A DNA stretch of 64,000 nucleotides from Saccharopolyspora rosea (lineage in GTDB: Bacteria; Actinomycetota; Actinomycetes; Mycobacteriales; Pseudonocardiaceae), in NCBI RefSeq assembly GCF_025643595.1, contig NZ_CP102826.1, positions 3,348,001 through 3,412,000 of the forward strand, in the 5' to 3' direction. Positions within the stretch are counted from its first letter, which is position 1. Every line of letters starts with the position of its first letter. This document shows positions 46,529 through 55,909 of this stretch, piece after piece. The notes beneath the pieces were generated by a model. It made no database searches, had not been told where the DNA came from, and saw only the letters and a list, made by a program, of their open reading frames with translations. The position numbers were made by a program, and so were the translations under genes.

Positions 46529-47644
46529 TCACCGCCGCCCGGGACCGTCCACAGCGGACACCCGGGTCGCGGTGACCCGCACCCGGGCCCAGGCGTTGTT
46601 GGCGTACCCCTTGGGGTTCCACAGTTGCGCCTGGCTCTCGGGCTGGACGCCCGCGGCGGTGTCCCACGCCCGCGCGGTGATCTCGACCGGACCGGCGCGC
46701 ACGTCGAGCCGGTGCCGCCAGAGCCGCCACGCCCACGGGCCGATCGGGTCGGCCAGCTCGGCCTGCCGCCACGTCCGCCCGTCGTCGGTCGAGACGTCGA
46801 CGCGGGCGACGCCGCGGTCTCCCCCGGCGAAGGCGTAGCCGCGCACGGTCAGCGGGCCCGCCGGGACCTCGGCGCCGTCGTCGGGAACGAGGATGTCGGA
46901 GTTGACCGCGACGGGCCCCAGCGCGAACCCCGCTCCCGGCTCGCCCGGGTCCGCCTCCGGTGGCAGCAGGCGGTACGAACGCGCCTGGAAGTAGTTGTCC
47001 GAGGGCGGGTCCTGCACGGTGATCCGCTCGATCCACTTGACGCTGCGCGCCCCCACCTGCCCCGGCACGACCACCCGCACGGGACCGCCGTGCACCACCG
47101 GCAGCGGCGCCCCGTTCATCGCCCAGGCCAGCAGCACGTCATCGCGGTGGGCCGCCGCCAGCGCGATCGAGCCGCCGAAGCGCTGGGGCGGGGTCGCCTC
47201 CGGCGACACGTCGGTGCCTTCGAACGCCACGTGCCCGGCGTCGCGGGCCGCTCCGGCGGCGTCGAGCACGTCGCTCAGCCGCACGCCGGTCCAGACCGCC
47301 GTCGACGTCGCTCCGGCACCCCACGGGGCCTCGCCGGGGATGTCGCGCACCCGCATCAGCCCCGCGCGCCGGTTCCCGGCGCACTGCAGCGTCGCGACGA
47401 TCTCGTGCACCGGGAAGCGGGCGCGCAGCTGCGCCAGCGGCAGCACCAGCGGCTCCGCGACCCGCCCGGTCACGCGCAGCCGCCACTGCTCCGGTTCGAT
47501 GCGCGGGACCGGCCCGTGGTTGCGGACGAAGAACGCGTCCGTGCCGGTCACGCTGCCCTCGGCGAGCACCGCGGCGGGCGGCTCGGCGTTGAACGGTTCC
47601 GCCTCGTGCACGGTCATGTCCGCCCGCTTGCCCCACACGGCCAC
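46529..47644 (-). CDS. Sulfite-oxidase-like molybdopterin enzyme
   Basis: A 371-residue protein of the sulfite oxidase family. The molybdenum-ligand Cys88 is in ATLQCAGNRR, followed by the typical WTGVRLSDVLD block and HGGPVRVVVPGQVGARSVKWI (in outline), then a C-terminal dimerisation domain (about 255-360). There is no Tat signal, so it is probably cytoplasmic. GTG at 47644, or GTG 47638 that is better spaced from GGGGAGG. Sulfite oxidation is the default guess; other substrates are possible. Confidence 0.88.
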   Translation of the reverse strand: MAVWGKRADMTVHEAEPFNAEPPAAVLAEGSVTGTDAFFVRNHGPVPRIEPEQWRLRVTGRVAEPLVLPLAQLRARFPVHEIVATLQCAGNRRAGLMRVRDIPGEAPWGAGATSTAVWTGVRLSDVLDAAGAARDAGHVAFEGTDVSPEATPPQRFGGSIALAAAHRDDVLLAWAMNGAPLPVVHGGPVRVVVPGQVGARSVKWIERITVQDPPSDNYFQARSYRLLPPEADPGEPGAGFALGPVAVNSDILVPDDGAEVPAGPLTVRGYAFAGGDRGVARVDVSTDDGRTWRQAELADPIGPWAWRLWRHRLDVRAGPVEITARAWDTAAGVQPESQAQLWNPKGYANNAWARVRVTATRVSAVDGPGRR

Positions 47645-47740
47645 CGCCTCCCCGGTCCGGGATCCGATCGTCCGGCCACCACCGGATTCCCCCGTATCGG
47701 CGACCCACGATCAGGTGAGTGCCATGGCGCGGTGCTCCGG

Positions 47741-48115
47741 TCAGCCGCGCACGGCGCCCAGGGCCCGGGGGACGCTGTCGAAGCTGCGGAAGCGGTCCTC
47801 CTCCCGGACCAGGTGCAGCAACCGGTCGACCTGCCTGCCGGGAACCAGGCACAGCGCCATCGCCCGGGCGCCGGCGCGCTGCTGCGCCTCGCACAACCAC
47901 TCCAGGCCGTCGCTGCCGAAGAAGGTCACCTCGGACAGGTCGACCACCATCGTGCGGGTGCCGTCCGAGCAGATCCGGTCCAGCAGTTCCCGGAGGCGCG
48001 GCACCGCGGCGGCATCGACCTCGCCGGACGCGGCCACCACCGTCGTGTCGTGGTCGGGTCGGTCCACGGCGAAGCGCGCTGCTTCCGGGTCAGCGCTGCC
48101 GTAGTCATGCGTCAT
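47741..48115 (-). CDS. STAS-domain protein (anti-sigma factor antagonist type)
   Basis: A 124-residue single STAS domain. The phosphorylatable Ser is in the FFGSDGLEWL loop after VVDLSEVTF, as in SpoIIAA-like antagonists. It probably releases a sigma factor from an RsbW-type kinase, but no kinase or sigma gene is near. The start is uncertain: ATG 48115 has no ribosome binding site, and a GTG nine bases earlier is possible. Confidence 0.85.
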   Translation of the reverse strand: MTHDYGSADPEAARFAVDRPDHDTTVVAASGEVDAAAVPRLRELLDRICSDGTRTMVVDLSEVTFFGSDGLEWLCEAQQRAGARAMALCLVPGRQVDRLLHLVREEDRFRSFDSVPRALGAVRG

Positions 48116-48303
48116 CGTCGTCACGAAGCACCCCGCGATCTGTCGGGTCGGGCGACGGTCCGCTCGCAACCTGCATGCGAGCACGGCGACTCCCACCCTA
48201 GCGAGGTTCTCGCGTTCCGTCGAAGTCACCGCGCGCTTGCGCACGGCGCGTCGCGGGTACGGCAACAGCATCCGATCGGGTGTCCGCTGGCCGTGGAGGA
48301 ATG

Positions 48304-49143
48304 ATGCTCGGAGTGTTCCTGATGTTGGTGGCCGCGCTGTGCAACGCCACCGCCTCGGTGCTGCAACGCCGCCAGGCGAAGGAGCAGACCTCCGGCTTCT
48401 CGCTGTCCATGATCGTCGACCTGGCGCGGCGCCCGCTGTGGATCCTCGGGATCGCGACCATGATCGTGGGATTCGTGCTGCACGCGGTGGCGATCTCGGT
48501 GTCGCGGATCGCGCTGGTCCAACCGCTGCTCATCACCGAGCTGCCGTTCACCCTGCTGCTGGCGTCGTGGGCGTTCCGGCTGCGGATCCCGCGGCACGAC
48601 TGGACGGCGATCGTGCTGGCCTCGGCCGGGCTCGCGGTGTTCCTGGCATGCCTGTCGCCCGAGGGCGGCGATCCCCGGGCGTCGGGCGGCGCGTGGGCGC
48701 TGGGCGTGTGCGTGACGCTGGTGCCGATCCTGGTCCTGGTGGTGCTGGGCTACCGCGGGCGGCGTGAGCACCGCGCCGCGCTGCTGGGCATCGCCACCGG
48801 CGCCGCGTTCGGGTTGAACTCCGCGTTCATCGCCGGGATCGGCGCGTCCGTGGCGAACGGCGGCGGACTGCTGTCGACCTGGCAGACCTACGGTGTGGTG
48901 GTACTGGGCCCGGCGTCGTTCTTCCTGCTGCAGAACTCCTTGCAAGCCGGGAACCTGGTCGCCTCCCAGCCCGGGTTCACGCTGACCAACCCGCTGGTGT
49001 CGGTCGCGTGGGGGCTGGCGGTGTTCGGCGAACGCGGCTACACCGGGCCGTGGCTGGTGGGTTCGGTCGCGGGGGCGCTCATGATCGCCGCGGGCACCGT
49101 GCTGCTGTCCCGCTCGGACCTGCTGCACCCGGATCGCGGGTGA
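48304..49143 (+). CDS. DMT-superfamily integral membrane protein
   Basis: A 279-residue protein with about nine hydrophobic helices and the drug/metabolite transporter pattern (NATASVLQRRQAKEQ near the N-terminus and NPLVSVAWGLAVFGERG near the end). The style also recalls NIPA-type magnesium transporters. ATG 48304 is better spaced from GGAGG than ATG 48301. Substrate unknown. Confidence 0.82.
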   Translation: MLGVFLMLVAALCNATASVLQRRQAKEQTSGFSLSMIVDLARRPLWILGIATMIVGFVLHAVAISVSRIALVQPLLITELPFTLLLASWAFRLRIPRHDWTAIVLASAGLAVFLACLSPEGGDPRASGGAWALGVCVTLVPILVLVVLGYRGRREHRAALLGIATGAAFGLNSAFIAGIGASVANGGGLLSTWQTYGVVVLGPASFFLLQNSLQAGNLVASQPGFTLTNPLVSVAWGLAVFGERGYTGPWLVGSVAGALMIAAGTVLLSRSDLLHPDRG

Positions 49144-49323
49144 GCGCACCGCGATCCGCGCGCTCCGCGGAACCGGCGCGCCCGTCTTCGAACCCAGAGC
49201 AGGCGCGGCGAGCGGCGGAGCCGCTTTCTCTTCCGTCGAGTGGTCTCGCAACCGGCGCCGCCACCCGCAACGAGTTCGAAGACGGGCTCTTGCGGGTGCG
49301 CCCGCGAGATCACCGCCAGGGCG
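49144..49323. repeat. Dispersed repeat family, copy D, with inverted ends
   Basis: No gene. CCCGTCTTCGAAC at 49181 and GTTCGAAGACGGG at about 49270 form an inverted pair around an internal segment (GCGGCGAGCGGCGGAGCCGC, then GAGTGGTCTCGCAACC). It is the most complete copy of the family and lies between convergent genes, where it could also act as a terminator. Confidence 0.75.
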
Positions 49324-50826
49324 TCAGCCCGTCGGCAGGTAGCGGGGCGGGCGCCGGGCGGGCAGCACCCGTTCGGCGGCCGAGGCCAGCGACAGCAGCC
49401 GGAAGTCCTGCCGGTCACCGGCCGTGAGCAGCAGGCCGACCGGCAGCTCCCCGATCGAACCGGCGGGCACCGACACCGACGGGTAACCGGCCACGGCCGC
49501 CGGCGTCGACGACGGGATGATGTCGTTGTCGCCGCGGCGGCAGTCCGTGGTCCACGCCGGCGGGTTCGTCGGCGCGGCGATGGCGTCCAGGTGGTGGGCC
49601 GCCAGGGTGTCGTCGATCGACCGGCGCGCGAGGTCGGTGAGCTCCGCGCGGATCGCCCGGTACCGCGGGTCGGTGGTGGGCGGTGCGGCCAGCGCGCGCT
49701 CGAAGAGCTCCTGACCGGCGAAGCAGCTGCGCTCCCGCGGGTGGGTGCGGTTGAACTCGATGAGCTCCGCGAGGTCGCGGGGACCGCGCCGGGTGGCGAG
49801 GTAGGCGTCGATGTCCCGGTGGAACTCGCTGAGCAGCGCGGGCATCTCCAGCTCGGCGAGCCGGTCCTGGTGCGGCGGGGTCACCTCGACGACCTCCGCG
49901 CCCGCGGCGCGGAACCGCTCGGCCGCACCGGTCAGCACCGCGTCGACGTCGGGACCCAGCTCCGGCAGTCGCCACAGCCCGATCCGCTTGCCGCGCAACG
50001 ATTCCGGGCCCGGGAAGGGGTCCGGTCCGGCACCGCGCAGCACCGACAGCGTCAGCGCCGCGTCGACGACGTTGCGCGCCATGGGACCCGCGGTGTCCTG
50101 TTCGGACGAGATGGGGACGACGCCGGTTCCGCTGACCACCCCCAGGCTCGGTTTGTGCCCCACCACCCCGTTCATCCCGGCCGGGCACACGATCGAACCG
50201 TCGGTCTCGGTGCCGATCGCGACCTGGGACAGCGATGCGGCGACCGCGGCGGCCGATCCCGCCGACGAGCCGCAGGGATTGCGGTCCAGCACGTACGGGT
50301 TGTTCGTCTGCCCGCCCACCGCCGACCACCCGGACGTCGGCCGCTCGGCGCGGAAGTTCGCCCACTCCGACAGGTTCGTCTTGCCGAGGACCACCGCCCC
50401 CGCCGCGCGCAGCCGGGTCACCAGTACCGCGTCGGCGTCCGGCGGGGGCCCGGCCAGCGCCAGCGAGCCGGCCGTGGTCGGCATCTCGCGCGTGTCGATG
50501 TTGTCCTTGAGCAGCACGGGAATTCCGTCCAGCGGACCGCGGACCGCGCCGGTGCGGTGGCGGACGTCGCTGGCGGCGGCCTGCGCCAGCGCCGTCGGGT
50601 CGGTGCGCAGCACCGCGTGGACCCGCGGGTCGACGTCGCGGATGCGGCGCAGGTAAGCGCCGGTCAGCGCGGTGGCGCTGAGCTGCCCGCGCGCCATCCG
50701 GTCCTGCAGCTGCGGGATCGTCGCCGAATCGAGGTCGATGCCGAGGCCGTGCGCCTCGGCGGGCGGGGATCCCGGGAATCCGATGGCCAAAGCGGTGACG
50801 AGCATCACGGCACCCAGTCTGCGCAT
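49324..50826 (-). CDS. Secreted amidase (amidase-signature family)
   Basis: A 500-residue amidase with an N-terminal signal peptide (MRRLGAVMLVTALAIG, cleavage probably after AEA near residue 25). The triad residues are Lys in VLLKDNID, cis-Ser in CGSSAGSA and the nucleophile region ETDGSIVCPAG. The pattern fits extracellular glutamyl-tRNA amidotransferase A-like amidases that act on peptide or aryl amides. ATG at 50826. Confidence 0.9.
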   Translation of the reverse strand: MRRLGAVMLVTALAIGFPGSPPAEAHGLGIDLDSATIPQLQDRMARGQLSATALTGAYLRRIRDVDPRVHAVLRTDPTALAQAAASDVRHRTGAVRGPLDGIPVLLKDNIDTREMPTTAGSLALAGPPPDADAVLVTRLRAAGAVVLGKTNLSEWANFRAERPTSGWSAVGGQTNNPYVLDRNPCGSSAGSAAAVAASLSQVAIGTETDGSIVCPAGMNGVVGHKPSLGVVSGTGVVPISSEQDTAGPMARNVVDAALTLSVLRGAGPDPFPGPESLRGKRIGLWRLPELGPDVDAVLTGAAERFRAAGAEVVEVTPPHQDRLAELEMPALLSEFHRDIDAYLATRRGPRDLAELIEFNRTHPRERSCFAGQELFERALAAPPTTDPRYRAIRAELTDLARRSIDDTLAAHHLDAIAAPTNPPAWTTDCRRGDNDIIPSSTPAAVAGYPSVSVPAGSIGELPVGLLLTAGDRQDFRLLSLASAAERVLPARRPPRYLPTG

Positions 50827-50907
50827 GGCACCATCAGACACGGTCCGAACGGTCCAGGACAAGATCTTTCGCCGTGGATCCGGCGGTCGTGGCGCTGTTA
50901 GGCTCCC

Positions 50908-53900
50908 GTGGTGGCTGCTCGTCGAGTACCCGGGTACTGCACGCTCTGCAAATCGCACTGCGGTTCCGTCTCCGTGGTCGAAGGGGACCGCCTGCTGTCC
51001 GTCGAGCCGCTGACCGGTCATCCGACCGGCGGCGCGCTGTGCGCCAAGGGCAGGGCGATGCCCGAACTGACCGCGAGCCCGAAACGCCTGCTGCGGCCGC
51101 TGAAGCGGACCAACCCCAAGGACGCCGACGACCCGGGCTGGGTGCCGATCGGCTGGGACGAGGCGCTGGACGAGATCGCCGCGCGGCTGGCGGACATCCG
51201 CGCGGAGAGCGGCCCGGAAGCGGTCGCGTTCGCCGTGACCACGCCCAGCGGGACGCCGATGGTCGACGGCAGCGAGTGGGTGAACCGGCTCGTCCGGCAC
51301 TTCGGCAGCCCGAACATCATCTACGCCACCGAGATCTGCGGCTGGCACAAGAACTTCGCGCACGCGTTCACCTACGGCCGCGGCATCGGCACGCCGGACT
51401 ACCGCAACGCCGAGCTGATCGTGCTGTGGGGGCACAACCCCGCGCGCACCTGGCTCGCGCAGGCCAGCGCGATCGGCGAGGCGCGCCGCGACGGCGCGAC
51501 CGTGGTCGTCGTCGACCCCAAACGCGCGGGCAGCGGCCAGCAGGCCGACCGCTGGCTGCGCATCCGGCCCGGCACCGACGCCGCGCTCGCGCTCGGCGCG
51601 GTCCACCACCTGCTGCGCGGCGAGTCCTACGACGCCGAGTTCGTGCGCGCCTGGACCAACGCGCCGCTGCTCGTCGACGACACCGGGGAACTCCTGCGGG
51701 AGCAGGGCGACTTCCTGGTGTGGGACACCGCGTCCGGCGCGCCCCGGCGCTACGACACGACGCGGCCGCTGCGGGCACCGGAGGCGGTGGCGCTGCGCGG
51801 CCGGTTCCGGATGCCGGACGGCCGCACCGCGCGCCCGGTGCTGGACCTGCTCGCCGAGCACGTCGCGAAGTGGACCCCGCAGCGGGTCGCCGAGACCACC
51901 TGGATCGACGAAGCCGACGTGGCCGACTTCTACGCGCTGCTCGCCGAACACCGGCGCGTCGCCTACTACTGCTGGACCGGCGTCGGGCAGCACACCAACG
52001 CCACCCAGACCGAACGCGCCATCGGCGTGCTGTACGCGCTGCTCGGCTGCTACGACCAGCCGGGCGCGCTGCGCTGGCTCGACGAGCACCGCACCAACGC
52101 GCTCGGCCCGTTCTCGATCCTGCCGCGGGCGCAGCGCGAGAAGGCCCTCGGCCTCCGGGAGATGCCGCTCGGCCCGCCCGCGCAGGGCCACGTGACCGCG
52201 CGGGACTTCCGGCGGGCGGTGCTGTCCGGCGAGCCCTACCGGGTGCGCGCGATGGTCGGGTTCGGCGCGAACATGGTGGTCTCCCAGGGTTCGGCGGAGG
52301 ACAACCGGGATGCGCTGCGCGCCCTGGACTTCCAGGTGCAGTGCGACATGTTCGCCAACCCGACCGCGCGGACGGCCGACATCCTGCTGCCGGTGTGCGC
52401 GCCCCCGGAGCGGGAGGGGCTGATGATCGGCTTCGACAACAGCGCCGAGGGCCTGGAACACGTCCAGCTGCGCCCGCGGGTGCTGCCGCCCGCCGGGGAG
52501 TCGCGCTCCGACTACGACATCGTGTTCGGGCTCGCCGAACGGCTCGGGCTCGCCGCGGAGTTCTTCCACGGCGACCTGGACGCGGGGTGGAACCACCAGC
52601 TCGCCCCGCTGGGCATCACCGTCGACGAGCTGCGCCGCCACCCGGAGGGCGTGCGCATCCCGCTGAGCCAGCGGGACCGCGAGTACGCGACCGAGCGGCC
52701 GGACGGCACGGTCACCGGGTTCGCCACCCGCACCCGGCGCGTGGAGCTGTACTCGGAACTGCTGCGCGAGCACGGCCAGCCCGCGCTGCCGACGTTCACC
52801 GAACCGGACCCGGTCCGACCCGGCGACGCGGCGTTCCCGTACGTGCTGACGACCGCGAAGAACGGCCACTTCACGCATTCCTCGCTGCGCTCGCTGGGTT
52901 CGCTGCGCCGCCGCTCCCCCGACCCGGGCGTGGACGTCCACCCCGCGCTGGCCGCCGAACGCGGCCTCGCCGAAGGCGACTGGGCCGCCGTGCGCACCCC
53001 GCGCGGGCAGGCACGGCTGCGCGTGCGGTTCGACGACACCCTGCACCCGCACGTGGTCATCGCCGAACACGGTTGGTGGGACGACTCCCCGCCGACCGGC
53101 ACGCCCGGGCTGGCGGCGCTGGGCGAGCGCACCAGCAACATCAACGCCGTGCTCTCCGACAGCACGCGCGACCCGGTCAGCGGCTCGGTCCCGCTGCGCG
53201 CCGTCGCCTGCGACGTCCGCCGCGACGACGAGACCTCGGCGGGCAACTGGGCGGGCTGGCGGGCTTTCCGCGTCACCGACCGCCACCCGGTGGACAACGA
53301 CGCCGTGGCGCTGACCCTGCGGCCGGTCGACGACGGCGCGGTCCCCGAGTTCCGGCCCGGCCAGCACGTCGCGGTCCGCGCGCCGGAGCTCGGCGCGCAG
53401 CGCGCGTACTCGCTCATCGGCGCACCGGGTTCCGGGCTGCTGCGGATCGCGGTGAAGAACATCGGCGGCCGGATGTCCGCGCACCTGCACGACTCCGCGC
53501 CCGACGTCCTGGAACTGCGGGCCCCGACCGGCGTGTTCACCCCGCCCGTGCGTGGAGACCGGCCGGTGCTGTGCATCGGCGGCGGCATCGGCGTCACCCC
53601 GTTCCTGGGGTACCTGGAAACCCTCGCCCGCGAGCGGACCTCCCCGCCGCGGGTCCAGATCGTCTACACCCGCCGCCGCGCGCCCGGACCCGCACCGCTG
53701 GCCGACCGGCTGGGCGAACTCGCCCGGCAACTGCCCGCGGTGTCGGTGCACGAGCACCTGACCGGCCAGGGAACCGGCCGGTTCACCGCCGACGAGCTGG
53801 ACGCGGACCTGCTCGCCGCGCGACCGCTGGTCTACCTGTGCGGCCCGGCCGCCCTGATGGCCGAGCTCACCGACCAGCTCGTCGCCCGCGGCGTGCCCCG

Positions 53901-54207
53901 TTTCGACGTCGTCACCGAGGAGTTCTTCACCGAGGTCGAGATCCCCGAGTCGCTGGCCCCCGCGGAGGTCCGGTTCCGCCGCAGCGGCAGGCGGATCCGC
54001 TGGACACCGGACTCCGGATCGCTGCTGGACGCCGCCGAGGCCGCCGGGATCCCGCTCGGCAGCGGCTGCCGCACGGGGGTCTGCGAGTCCTGCCGCGTCG
54101 AGGTCCGCACCGGCGACGTCGCCCATCTGTCCACGGTGGACGCCGCCGTCGGGGACTGCCTGACGTGCCAGGCGATTCCACTGTCCGATGTGGAGCTGGA
54201 CGCGTGA
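50908..54207 (+). CDS. Fused molybdopterin oxidoreductase, flavin reductase and 2Fe-2S ferredoxin domains
   Basis: One 1,099-residue protein with a complete redox chain. Domains in order: an N-terminal 4Fe-4S site (Cys11, Cys14, Cys18, Cys45); a DMSO-reductase-family molybdenum domain (about 50-600), with Cys144 in TEICGWHK as likely Mo ligand; a dinucleotide-binding domain (about 640-765); an FAD/FMN barrel (about 775-870, RAYSLIG); an NAD(P) domain (GGGIGVTPF); and a plant-type 2Fe-2S domain (CRTGVCESC ... CLTC). It should pass electrons from NAD(P)H to the molybdenum site. Assimilatory nitrate reduction is a guess; no nitrite reductase or transporter is near. GTG 50908 or 50911, perhaps leaderless behind TAGGCT. 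Confidence 0.88.
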   Translation: MVAARRVPGYCTLCKSHCGSVSVVEGDRLLSVEPLTGHPTGGALCAKGRAMPELTASPKRLLRPLKRTNPKDADDPGWVPIGWDEALDEIAARLADIRAESGPEAVAFAVTTPSGTPMVDGSEWVNRLVRHFGSPNIIYATEICGWHKNFAHAFTYGRGIGTPDYRNAELIVLWGHNPARTWLAQASAIGEARRDGATVVVVDPKRAGSGQQADRWLRIRPGTDAALALGAVHHLLRGESYDAEFVRAWTNAPLLVDDTGELLREQGDFLVWDTASGAPRRYDTTRPLRAPEAVALRGRFRMPDGRTARPVLDLLAEHVAKWTPQRVAETTWIDEADVADFYALLAEHRRVAYYCWTGVGQHTNATQTERAIGVLYALLGCYDQPGALRWLDEHRTNALGPFSILPRAQREKALGLREMPLGPPAQGHVTARDFRRAVLSGEPYRVRAMVGFGANMVVSQGSAEDNRDALRALDFQVQCDMFANPTARTADILLPVCAPPEREGLMIGFDNSAEGLEHVQLRPRVLPPAGESRSDYDIVFGLAERLGLAAEFFHGDLDAGWNHQLAPLGITVDELRRHPEGVRIPLSQRDREYATERPDGTVTGFATRTRRVELYSELLREHGQPALPTFTEPDPVRPGDAAFPYVLTTAKNGHFTHSSLRSLGSLRRRSPDPGVDVHPALAAERGLAEGDWAAVRTPRGQARLRVRFDDTLHPHVVIAEHGWWDDSPPTGTPGLAALGERTSNINAVLSDSTRDPVSGSVPLRAVACDVRRDDETSAGNWAGWRAFRVTDRHPVDNDAVALTLRPVDDGAVPEFRPGQHVAVRAPELGAQRAYSLIGAPGSGLLRIAVKNIGGRMSAHLHDSAPDVLELRAPTGVFTPPVRGDRPVLCIGGGIGVTPFLGYLETLARERTSPPRVQIVYTRRRAPGPAPLADRLGELARQLPAVSVHEHLTGQGTGRFTADELDADLLAARPLVYLCGPAALMAELTDQLVARGVPRFDVVTEEFFTEVEIPESLAPAEVRFRRSGRRIRWTPDSGSLLDAAEAAGIPLGSGCRTGVCESCRVEVRTGDVAHLSTVDAAVGDCLTCQAIPLSDVELDA

Positions 54208-54320
54208 CGTGCCCGGCCTCAAAGCCTGGTCTTTGAACTCGTTTTGCGTGGCGGTGCCGGTAGCGGAACCTCAGCGGCCGTCTCGGCTCCGGGGTCCCCT
54301 CCGAGGACAGGCTTCGAGCC
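54208..54320. repeat. Dispersed repeat family, copy E
   Basis: No gene. GGTCTTTGAACTCGTTTTGC at 54229 continues through GGCGGTGCCGG and GCGGAACCTCAGCGGCC, nearly identical to copy A at 33166. A partial inverted end (ACAGGCTTCGAGCC) follows at 54307. It lies between convergent genes. Confidence 0.8.
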
Positions 54321-55880
54321 TCAGTCGGCGAGCCACGCCGTTGTGGCACCCGGCAGTTCGCCGGTCCAGGTGGGAACGGCGTCGCTGCGGCACAGCAGGT
54401 GGCCCGGCAGGTCGAGGCGGACCGGGTCGGCGCCGAAGTTGGTGGCGCAGGTGAAACCCGGTTCGCGGCGCAGGACCAGCACGTCCTGCGGGGCGTCGAG
54501 CCAGCGCAGCGCGCCGTCGCCGAGCGCCGGGTGCTCCCTGCGCAGCGCCAGGGCGGTCCGGTAGGTGTTGAGCACCGAGTCCGCGCGGTCCCGCTGCGCG
54601 GCGACGCTCAGCGCACCCCAGTCCGGCGGTTGCGGGAGCCAGGTGGCGGGGCTCGCACCGAAGCCGAACGGCGGCTCGTCACCGTTCCACGGCAGCGGCA
54701 CGCGGCACCCGTCGCGGCCGGGGTCGGTGCGGCCGGAGCGTTCCCAGATCGGGTCCTGGCGGGCCTCGTCGGGCAGGTCGAGCACCTCGGGCAGGCCGAG
54801 TTCCTCGCCCTGGTGGACGTACACCGACCCGGGCAGCGCGAAGCTGAACAGGGCCGCCGCGCGGGCCCGGCGCAGTCCCACCGCGCCGCCGCCGTAGCGG
54901 GTCACCGGGCGCTGCACGTCGTGGTTGCCCAGCACCCAGGTCGTGGTGGCGCCGACCTCGGCGGTGGTGGCCAGCGAGGAGTCCACCACGGACCGGAACT
55001 CCGCCGCCGACCACGGGGCCTCCAGCAGGGCGAAGTTGAACGCCTGGTGCAGCTCGTCCGGGCGGACGTAGCGGGCCAGCCGCTGCGGCGTCGACGCCCA
55101 CGCCTCGGCGACGCCGATCCGCTCGCCCGCGTAGGAGTCGAACAGCCGCCGCCAGTCGCGGTACACCTCGTGCACCTCGTCCTGGTCGAAGTACGGCAGT
55201 TCCCCGCGCCCCAGCAGCGAGATCTGCTCGCGCAGGCCGGTGTCGGGCAGGTCCGGGTGCTTGATCACGCCGTGCGCGACGTCGATGCGGAAGCCGTCCA
55301 CCCCGCGGTCGAGCCAGAACGCCAGCACCTTGCGGAAATCCGCGCGGACCTGGGGGTTGCGCCAGTTCAGGTCCGGCTGTTCCGGCGCGAACAGGTGCAG
55401 GTACCACTGCCCGTCGGGCACCCGGGTCCACGCCGGACCGCCGAAGACGGATTCCCAGTCGTTGGGCGGTTCCTCGCCGTCCGGGCCCCGGCCGTCGCGG
55501 AACAGGTAGCGGTCCCGGGCGGGCCCGCCGGGCGAGGCCAGCGCCTCGGTGAACCACGGGTGCCGGTCGGAGGTGTGGTTGGGCACCACGTCCACCAGAA
55601 CCCGCAGCCCCAGCCGGTGCGCGTGCGCGAGCAGGTCGTCGAAGTCCGACAGGGTGCCGAAGCGGGGATCGACGTCGCAGTGGTCGGCCACGTCGTAACC
55701 GCCGTCGGCCATCGGTGACGGGTAGAACGGCGTGAGCCAGACCGCGTCCGCGCCCAGCCACGCCAGGTGCGCCAACCGGGCGCGCACCCCCGCCAGGTCG
55801 CCGTCGCCGTCCCCGTTGCCGTCCGCGAAGCTGCGGACGTAGACCTGGTAGACGACGGCGTCGCGCCACCACCCGGACAT
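54321..55880 (-). CDS. aglA: Alpha-glucosidase (glycoside hydrolase family 13)
   Basis: A 519-residue GH13 enzyme that hydrolyses short alpha-glucosides such as maltose or trehalose-type sugars. Catalytic residues are Asp200 (FRIDVAH), Glu259 (GVAEAW) and Asp321 (LGNHD). The N-terminal WWRDAVVYQVYVRSFAD and VPNHTS blocks are typical of oligo-1,6-glucosidase/alpha-glucosidase subfamilies. ATG at 55880 with a perfect AAGGAGGTG site. It follows the LacI gene by 29 bases, so it shares that transcript. Symbol is by analogy. Confidence 0.9.
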   Translation of the reverse strand: MSGWWRDAVVYQVYVRSFADGNGDGDGDLAGVRARLAHLAWLGADAVWLTPFYPSPMADGGYDVADHCDVDPRFGTLSDFDDLLAHAHRLGLRVLVDVVPNHTSDRHPWFTEALASPGGPARDRYLFRDGRGPDGEEPPNDWESVFGGPAWTRVPDGQWYLHLFAPEQPDLNWRNPQVRADFRKVLAFWLDRGVDGFRIDVAHGVIKHPDLPDTGLREQISLLGRGELPYFDQDEVHEVYRDWRRLFDSYAGERIGVAEAWASTPQRLARYVRPDELHQAFNFALLEAPWSAAEFRSVVDSSLATTAEVGATTTWVLGNHDVQRPVTRYGGGAVGLRRARAAALFSFALPGSVYVHQGEELGLPEVLDLPDEARQDPIWERSGRTDPGRDGCRVPLPWNGDEPPFGFGASPATWLPQPPDWGALSVAAQRDRADSVLNTYRTALALRREHPALGDGALRWLDAPQDVLVLRREPGFTCATNFGADPVRLDLPGHLLCRSDAVPTWTGELPGATTAWLAD

Positions 55881-55909
55881 CGCACCTCCTTCGTCGGTCC
55901 GCGCCGGCG

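Noticed and set aside
49324-54222. A 1,632-codon open frame on the minus strand across the fused molybdenum enzyme
   Set aside because: Only its last 500 codons (from 50826) are the secreted amidase. The rest is the high-GC antisense shadow of the plus-strand gene, with Arg/Gly/Pro/His-rich nonsense composition.
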